64,000 nucleotides of DNA, taken from NCBI GenBank assembly GCA_036652815.1, contig JAVVVE010000014.1, positions 1 through 64,000 on the forward strand. The letters run 5' to 3'. The DNA comes from SZUA-378 sp036652815. Lineage in GTDB: Bacteria; Bacillota; Clostridia; Lachnospirales; Lachnospiraceae. The translations under genes were made by a program, and so were the position numbers. Positions 59,181-64,000 of this stretch are shown here, one piece after another (positions within the stretch are counted from its first letter, which is position 1; the number at the start of each line of letters is the position of its first letter). The notes below the pieces were generated by a model, which saw only the letters and a list, made by a program, of their open reading frames with translations, ran no database searches and was not told the DNA's origin.

Positions 59181-59531
59181 ATGAAGGAAGAACACAAGAC
59201 CGTACTGTGTGCGGCGAATGCATATGAGCAGAAGTATTATTTTAATGAGATATTTCAAAAGATACCGATGTCTATTCAAGAAGAACTCAGAGTGATTGCG
59301 ATCCTGTTCACCCAGGAAGTTGGTGGCATCTTTTTACTGACATTTGCAGAGGATGGAGAACTTTTGCTTGAGACAGAAGCAAAGGAAGAGGATATCACAT
59401 ATGATGAAATCAGCAGTGGGTTATTGATTCAGGAGATTCGTCGAAGCAGACAGGAATTATTAGAGTCTTTGTCACTCTATTATAAAGTGTTAATCAAGGG
59501 AGAAGATGTCTCAAAACTGTTGGAGTCATAA
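59181..59531 (+). CDS. Conserved hypothetical protein (possible DUF6145)
   Basis: This is an acidic, soluble 116-residue protein. It starts KTVLCAANAYEQKYYFNEIF and contains IPMSIQEELRVIAILFTQEVGG and LLIQEIRRSRQELLESLSLYYKV. The VLC.AN.YEQKYY start and FTEEVGGIF segment match a conserved Lachnospiraceae family that I believe is called DUF6145. Function unknown. It lies between birA and coaX in a constant-looking gene order. Confidence 0.7.
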   Translation: MKEEHKTVLCAANAYEQKYYFNEIFQKIPMSIQEELRVIAILFTQEVGGIFLLTFAEDGELLLETEAKEEDITYDEISSGLLIQEIRRSRQELLESLSLYYKVLIKGEDVSKLLES

Positions 59532-59558
59532 AAGGATAGAAAAGGAGTCAGAGAAGTT

Positions 59559-60329
59559 ATGATACTAGTCATTGATGTAGGCAATACCAATATTACTTAT
59601 GGTGTTTTTAAAGAAAAAGAATTGTTTAAGACGTTTCGTATGACAACACAGATGGCACGTACTTCTGATGAATTTGGTATCGCTATTGTAGAACTCTTAA
59701 GAACCAATGGCATCAGTAAGAGAGATATGAAAGGTGCTATCGTGGCAAGCGTAGTGCCTAATATTATGCATGCGCTGATAGGCTCTCTAAACAGATATCT
59801 AAATATCCAGCCCCTCATTGTTGGTCCGGGGATCAAGACAGGGATCCGTATCGTAACGGAGAATCCCAAAGAAATAGGTGCGGATCGTATCGTAGATGCC
59901 GTGGCGGCTTATGAACTCTATGGCGGACCGATCCTGGTGGTAGATTTTGGAACTGCCACCACTTATGATTTAATCTCTGCAGAGGGTAATTTTGAAGCCG
60001 GCATTACAGCACCGGGGATCCGTATCTCGGCCAAGGCATTGTGGGAAGACACAGCCAGTCTGCCGGAGATAGAGATTAAGAAACCAAAGTCTATTTTGGC
60101 ACAAGAGACAGTTAGCAGTATGCAGGCTGGACTCGTCTATGGACAGATAGGCCAGACAGAATATATCATAGAACAAGTACGTCAAGAAAGTGGTTATCAG
60201 GATATGCAGGTGGTAGCGACAGGTGGTTTGGGCAGGATCATCGTGGATGAGATTGAAGCGATTGAGATTTACAATAGCTCGCTGACTCTGCAGGGCTTGT
60301 ATTTTATCTATGAGAAGAATCGGAAGTGA
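59559..60329 (+). CDS. coaX: Type III pantothenate kinase
   Basis: This 256-residue ASKHA-fold kinase catalyses the first step of coenzyme A synthesis. It has the phosphate motif DVGNTNITYG, RTSDEFG, GPGIKTGI, GADRIVDAVAAYE, DFGTATTYDLI and ATGGLG. Type III kinases need a monovalent cation and are not feedback-inhibited by CoA. A ribosome site AAAAGGAG precedes the ATG. dus follows four bases after the stop. Confidence 0.95.
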   Translation: MILVIDVGNTNITYGVFKEKELFKTFRMTTQMARTSDEFGIAIVELLRTNGISKRDMKGAIVASVVPNIMHALIGSLNRYLNIQPLIVGPGIKTGIRIVTENPKEIGADRIVDAVAAYELYGGPILVVDFGTATTYDLISAEGNFEAGITAPGIRISAKALWEDTASLPEIEIKKPKSILAQETVSSMQAGLVYGQIGQTEYIIEQVRQESGYQDMQVVATGGLGRIIVDEIEAIEIYNSSLTLQGLYFIYEKNRK

Positions 60330-60333
60330 GCAC

Positions 60334-61290
60334 ATGAAATCATTACAGATTGGAAATGTAATTTTAAAGAATCCATTGGTATTAGCTCCTATGGCAGGCG
60401 TAACAGACCTGCCTTTTCGTTTGCTATGCAAAGAACAAGGAGTTGGACTCCTGTGCATGGAGATGATAAGTGCCAAAGCGATCTATTATCATAATAAGAA
60501 TACGGAGAGCTTACTGGAGATTGCAGAAGGGGAAGAACCGATTGCATTACAGCTATTTGGATCTGACCCGGTTATCATCAGTGAGATGGCAAAGAGAATC
60601 GAAGAGCGTCCATTTTCTATACTGGATATAAACATGGGATGTCCGGTGCCTAAAATAGTCAACAATGGAGAAGGCTCAGCACTGATGAAGAATCCTAAGC
60701 TAGTAGAGCAGATCGTGAGTCAGACAGTGAGAGCGATTAAGAAACCGGTTACGATTAAGATTCGAAAAGGTTTTGACGATGCCCACTGTAATGCGGTAGA
60801 GATCGCGAAGATCGCGGAGGCAGCAGGAGCCGCAGCCATCACGGTACATGGCAGAACACGCGAACAATACTATGCGGGAGAAGCCGATTGGGAGAGCATA
60901 CGACTGGTAAAAGAGGCGGTAAAGATCCCGGTTATCGGGAACGGTGATGTCACTTCGCCGATGTTAGCCGCCGCTATGTTAGAACAAACAGGATGTGATG
61001 GCGTCATGATAGGACGTGGGGTACGAGGCAATCCGTGGCTGTTGTCGCAGATAAGCACCTATTTGGAAACCGGGGTGATTCCACCACCACCGACATCGGC
61101 TGTTATCAAAGAGACTGTGCAGCGACACTGTGAATTGCAATTACGCTATAAAGGCGAGTACATCGGGATCCGCGAGATGCGTAAACATTTGTCTTGGTAT
61201 ACAGCAGGTTATCCGAACTCCGCAAAACTACGGCAGGAGATTAACAGCATGGAATCATTTGCAGAATTACAGCACATCATAGAGTCATGA
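60334..61290 (+). CDS. tRNA-dihydrouridine synthase (DusB-like)
   Basis: This 318-residue FMN enzyme reduces uridine to dihydrouridine in tRNA. It has LAPMAGVTDLPFR, NMGCPVPKIVNNGEGSALM (catalytic Cys), HGRTREQYYAGEADW and GNGDVTSP with GVRGNPWL. The ATG at 60334 follows GGAAGTGAG; the longer frame from 60310 overlaps coaX. It is coupled to coaX. Confidence 0.94.
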   Translation: MKSLQIGNVILKNPLVLAPMAGVTDLPFRLLCKEQGVGLLCMEMISAKAIYYHNKNTESLLEIAEGEEPIALQLFGSDPVIISEMAKRIEERPFSILDINMGCPVPKIVNNGEGSALMKNPKLVEQIVSQTVRAIKKPVTIKIRKGFDDAHCNAVEIAKIAEAAGAAAITVHGRTREQYYAGEADWESIRLVKEAVKIPVIGNGDVTSPMLAAAMLEQTGCDGVMIGRGVRGNPWLLSQISTYLETGVIPPPPTSAVIKETVQRHCELQLRYKGEYIGIREMRKHLSWYTAGYPNSAKLRQEINSMESFAELQHIIES

Positions 61291-61318
61291 GTTAAGACAT
61301 CTTTGCATATTCTACAGT

Positions 61319-62029
61319 ATGGAAGAGACCATCATATATGTGCAATGTCAAACAGAGAATCCTGCAAAAGAGATAGATAAAAGGAATGGTTACAAAAATT
61401 GGTTGCCTTCGCGCATCAAGATAGAGCGGAGGGAAAGATACGGCCTGTATTTTGGTATCCTGACCCTACCTTTTACCTATCATACTATGAAACCATGGGC
61501 AAAAGAGAAAGCAGTACGTAAGATTCAGACTGCGCTTCATAGAGTCAAGCAACAAAAGAATCTTGTGATCATAGATATTTGGTATGCATTACAGTTGTCC
61601 CCCTATCTGGCAGACCTGCATCCGGTGGTTCCGCTTGTCTTTTTACTGGGTATGTATCATGAGGAGGCTATGACGGAGGAAGTCATCATCCGAGATGGCG
61701 AAGGTGCCGGAGCCTTTGCAGATGCGGTCTATAGAGACTTAAATGCACTTACCATCCTGACAGAAGATGTCGCTTTGTGGGAAGACTTTGCGGAAGAAGC
61801 CTATCATCAGTCCGGGCTCATCGTACAATATCAGTATAGTAAGCCGCCGCGAGTCACTACTAAACGGGTATGCATCGTGGATTTTAGCGATGTCACATAT
61901 CCCGCCAATTTGATTTTGCCACAAAATGCACGATACCTCGATATCGCACCTACCAAACAAAAATCACACATGATGGAATGCAAATATCCGGATATAGAAT
62001 ATCATAGCTATATGAGCTGCCTAATATGA
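61319..62029 (+). CDS. Conserved hypothetical protein, 236 residues
   Basis: This soluble protein has no signal peptide. It starts METTI-like MEETIIYVQCQTENPAKEID and contains YGLYFGILTLPFTYHTMKPWAK, LVIIDIWYALQLSPYLADL and ITEDVALWEDFAEEAYHQSG. A late YPANLILPQNARYLDI and SYMSCLI end complete it. I do not recognise a family. The composition resembles alpha/beta proteins, with possible nucleotide or metal sites not obvious. No clear ribosome site precedes the ATG, so the start is uncertain. It lies between dus and greA. Confidence 0.6.
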   Translation: MEETIIYVQCQTENPAKEIDKRNGYKNWLPSRIKIERRERYGLYFGILTLPFTYHTMKPWAKEKAVRKIQTALHRVKQQKNLVIIDIWYALQLSPYLADLHPVVPLVFLLGMYHEEAMTEEVIIRDGEGAGAFADAVYRDLNALTILTEDVALWEDFAEEAYHQSGLIVQYQYSKPPRVTTKRVCIVDFSDVTYPANLILPQNARYLDIAPTKQKSHMMECKYPDIEYHSYMSCLI

Positions 62030-62049
62030 GCTGTCTATAGCGCACAACC

Positions 62050-62079
62050 TTGACACTGAGGCAAGAAATAGAGTATAAT
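62050..62079 (+). promoter_or_regulatory. greA-lysS promoter
   Basis: Consensus TTGACA and TATAAT are separated by 18 bases, 46 bases before the greA start. Both hexamers are perfect. Confidence 0.85.
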
Positions 62080-62125
62080 ACCCTCATTGCGAATAACCGA
62101 AATAGAACTAGGAAGGGTAATGATT

Positions 62126-62608
62126 ATGGAAGAGAAGAAAAACATATTAACGTATGAAGGACTTAGGAAATATGAAGACGAATTACATGATTTGAAGGTC
62201 GTTAAGAGAAAAGAAGTCGCAGGCAAGATCAAAGAAGCGAGAGAGCAAGGGGATCTGTCTGAGAATGCAGAATATGATGCAGCGAAAGATGAGCAGCGAG
62301 ATATTGAAGCGAGGATCGAAGATTTAGAGAAGATCCTTAAGAATGCAGAAGTAGTCGTAGAAGAAGAGGTCGATTTAAAGAAAATCAGTGTTGGCTGTAA
62401 GGTTACGATCATGGATCTCGAACTGAAAGAAAAGATGGAATATAAGATCGTTGGTTCTACCGAGGCGAACAGCTTAATGGGTAAGATATCCAATGAATCT
62501 CCTGTGGGAAAAGCATTGATCGGTGCCAAAAAAGGACAAACCGTATCAGTAGATACCCAAGTCGGCATATTAAAATACAAAGTAATGGAAATCGAACGTT
62601 CTAATTAA
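62126..62608 (+). CDS. greA: Transcription elongation factor GreA
   Basis: This 160-residue protein rescues backtracked RNA polymerase. It has an N-terminal coiled coil (TYEGLRKYEDELHDLKVVKR, GDLSENAEYDAAKDEQ with the acidic tip) and a C-terminal FKBP-like domain (VGCKVTIMD, ISNESPVGKALIGAKKGQTV). The ATG at 62126 follows AGGAAGGG by nine bases; in-frame starts at 62087 and 62120 are less likely. lysS follows 37 bases later. Confidence 0.96.
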   Translation: MEEKKNILTYEGLRKYEDELHDLKVVKRKEVAGKIKEAREQGDLSENAEYDAAKDEQRDIEARIEDLEKILKNAEVVVEEEVDLKKISVGCKVTIMDLELKEKMEYKIVGSTEANSLMGKISNESPVGKALIGAKKGQTVSVDTQVGILKYKVMEIERSN

Positions 62609-62645
62609 TGATAAGACGTGAATAGATAAAAAGGAGTGTAGCACA

Positions 62646-64000
62646 TTGGCTGAGACACATAATAATGGGAATGCACAAGAACCTGATTTGAACCAGTTAC
62701 TAAAGGTACGTAGAGAGAAATTGGCAATCCTGCAAGAAAATAATAAGAATCCTTATGAAGTAACGAAATATACCGTTACGCATCATAGTCAGGAGATTAA
62801 AGATAATTACGATACCCTGGAAGGGACAACCGTGTCCGTCGCAGGACGAATGATGTTCAAACGTGTTATGGGCAAAGCTTCTTTTTGCAATGTACAGGAT
62901 CTGCAGGGAACGATCCAATCCTATGTGGCAAGAGACAACATCGGAGAAGAAGCATATGCAGATTTTAAAAAATACGATGTCGGTGATATTGTAGGCATCG
63001 AAGGAACTGTATTCAAGACAAAGACAGAAGAGATCTCTATCCATGTGGAAAAGATTACCTTACTGTCTAAGAGCCTACAGATCCTTCCGGAGAAGTTTCA
63101 CGGACTTACAAATACAGATACCCGCTATCGTCAAAGATATGTGGATCTTATTATGAATCAGGAAACTAAGGATACTTTTGTGAAACGCTCCCAGATCATC
63201 AGTGCGATTCGTCGTTATTTGACAGAAGAACGATTTATGGAAGTGGAAACACCGGTATTGGTACCCAATGCAGGCGGTGCTTCGGCACGACCGTTCGACA
63301 CCCATTTTAATGCACTGGATGAAGATGTGCATCTTCGTATCTCATTGGAACTCTATCTGAAGCGACTCATCGTAGGCGGATTGGAACGTGTTTATGAGAT
63401 AGGCAGGGTATTTCGTAATGAAGGAACAGATACCAGACATAATCCGGAATTTACCTTAATGGAACTTTACCAGGCTTATACCGATTATAATGGTATGATG
63501 GATTTGAGCGAGAACCTGTATCGTTTTGTGGCACAGGAAGTACTGGGAACCACACAAGTGCCTTATGGAGAAGAAGTGATAGATCTTGGCAAACCATTTG
63601 AACGAATCACGATGGTGGATGCCGTGAAGAAATATGCGGACATTGATTATACCCAGATCCATACAGATGCAGAAGCCAAAGCACTGGCAGATAAACATAA
63701 TATACATTATGAGGCACGTCATAAAAAGGGAGATATCTTAAGTTTATTCTTTGAAGAATTTGTAGAGGACAAACTGGTACAACCTACTTTTGTTATGGAT
63801 CATCCGGTGGAGATATCGCCGCTTACCAAACGTAAGCCAACCGACCCTGATTACACAGAACGATTTGAACTCTTCATTACAGGACGTGAGATGGCAAATG
63901 CATATTCAGAATTAAATGATCCAATCGACCAGCGTGTTAGATTTGAAGCACAGGAAGAGTTAAAGCAGCAGGGCGATGAAGAAGCCAACAGCATCGATGA
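62646..64000 (+). CDS. lysS: Lysyl-tRNA synthetase (class II), 3' end cut by window
   Basis: The first 451 codons of lysS are present. They begin with a TTG start eight bases after GGAGTG. The N-terminal OB-fold anticodon domain (SVAGRMMFKRVMGKASF, about 60-160) leads into the class II catalytic core: LTNTDTRYRQRYVDLI (motif 1 region), RVFRNEGTDTRHNPEFT (motif 2) and FELFITGREMANAYSELNDP. No ATG in frame fits the usual length, so TTG is the likely start. It is co-transcribed with greA, a common order in Firmicutes. Confidence 0.95.
   Translation, partial: MAETHNNGNAQEPDLNQLLKVRREKLAILQENNKNPYEVTKYTVTHHSQEIKDNYDTLEGTTVSVAGRMMFKRVMGKASFCNVQDLQGTIQSYVARDNIGEEAYADFKKYDVGDIVGIEGTVFKTKTEEISIHVEKITLLSKSLQILPEKFHGLTNTDTRYRQRYVDLIMNQETKDTFVKRSQIISAIRRYLTEERFMEVETPVLVPNAGGASARPFDTHFNALDEDVHLRISLELYLKRLIVGGLERVYEIGRVFRNEGTDTRHNPEFTLMELYQAYTDYNGMMDLSENLYRFVAQEVLGTTQVPYGEEVIDLGKPFERITMVDAVKKYADIDYTQIHTDAEAKALADKHNIHYEARHKKGDILSLFFEEFVEDKLVQPTFVMDHPVEISPLTKRKPTDPDYTERFELFITGREMANAYSELNDPIDQRVRFEAQEELKQQGDEEANSID

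Overview
The window comes from a low-GC, anaerobic Firmicute, most likely Clostridia of the Lachnospiraceae type. The reasons are AT-rich DNA, strong AGGAGG ribosome sites, an S-box (SAM-I) riboswitch before metK, a yybP-ykoY riboswitch before a P-type ATPase, dnaE next to pfkA, a YesMN-type two-component system beside a sugar ABC importer that has no ATPase of its own, and protein families typical of gut or rumen clostridia. No rRNA, CRISPR array or intact mobile element is visible.

Layout. 1-2.2 kb: the tail of tRNA-Glu, a complete tRNA-Cys whose 3' end is partly duplicated just downstream, and a small graveyard of recombinase and transposase relics around a CDF-like membrane protein. 2.2-12.2 kb: a large repeat-rich surface protein, a FeoB-associated-type small membrane protein, a Mn2+-riboswitch-controlled Ca2+/Mn2+ P-type ATPase, a ComFB-like protein, a nucleotidyltransferase, galE with a palindrome inside its promoter, and a hemolysin III homologue.

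12.3-25.4 kb: a purine and molybdenum block. A guanine deaminase and a three-subunit xanthine dehydrogenase-type molybdenum hydroxylase are followed by a YheO-type regulator, a MolABC-like oxyanion importer, a MocA-like cofactor nucleotidyltransferase and an AraC regulator. On the opposite strand a class V aminotransferase (cysteine desulfurase type) and an unrecognised 91-residue protein follow a fucose/arabinose isomerase-family enzyme. Together these genes can take up molybdate, finish and sulfurate (or selenate) the cofactor, and convert guanine to xanthine to urate; the sulfuration link is inference.

25.4-36.1 kb: a glycan-use block with a YesM/YesN sensor-regulator pair, a lipoprotein sugar binder, two permeases, and intracellular GH95 (alpha-fucosidase type) and GH31 enzymes. 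The isomerase at 24-25 kb probably belongs functionally here. 36.2-46 kb: relQ, a low-complexity TTEA-repeat lipoprotein, a membrane-anchored coiled-coil protein, a flavin reductase, dinB, an M23 peptidase with LysM and G5 domains, murA, an HD-GYP protein, and metK under a SAM-I riboswitch.

46.2-64 kb: housekeeping genes. These are dnaE, a pfkA-ktrB-ktrA-trmH-proC operon, a SleB-like wall hydrolase, nfeD-SPFH, argF-birA-DUF-coaX-dus-unknown, and greA followed by a truncated lysS that starts with TTG. Promoter, riboswitch and terminator calls were made by eye from hexamers and hairpins. All family assignments come from motif recognition without database searches.
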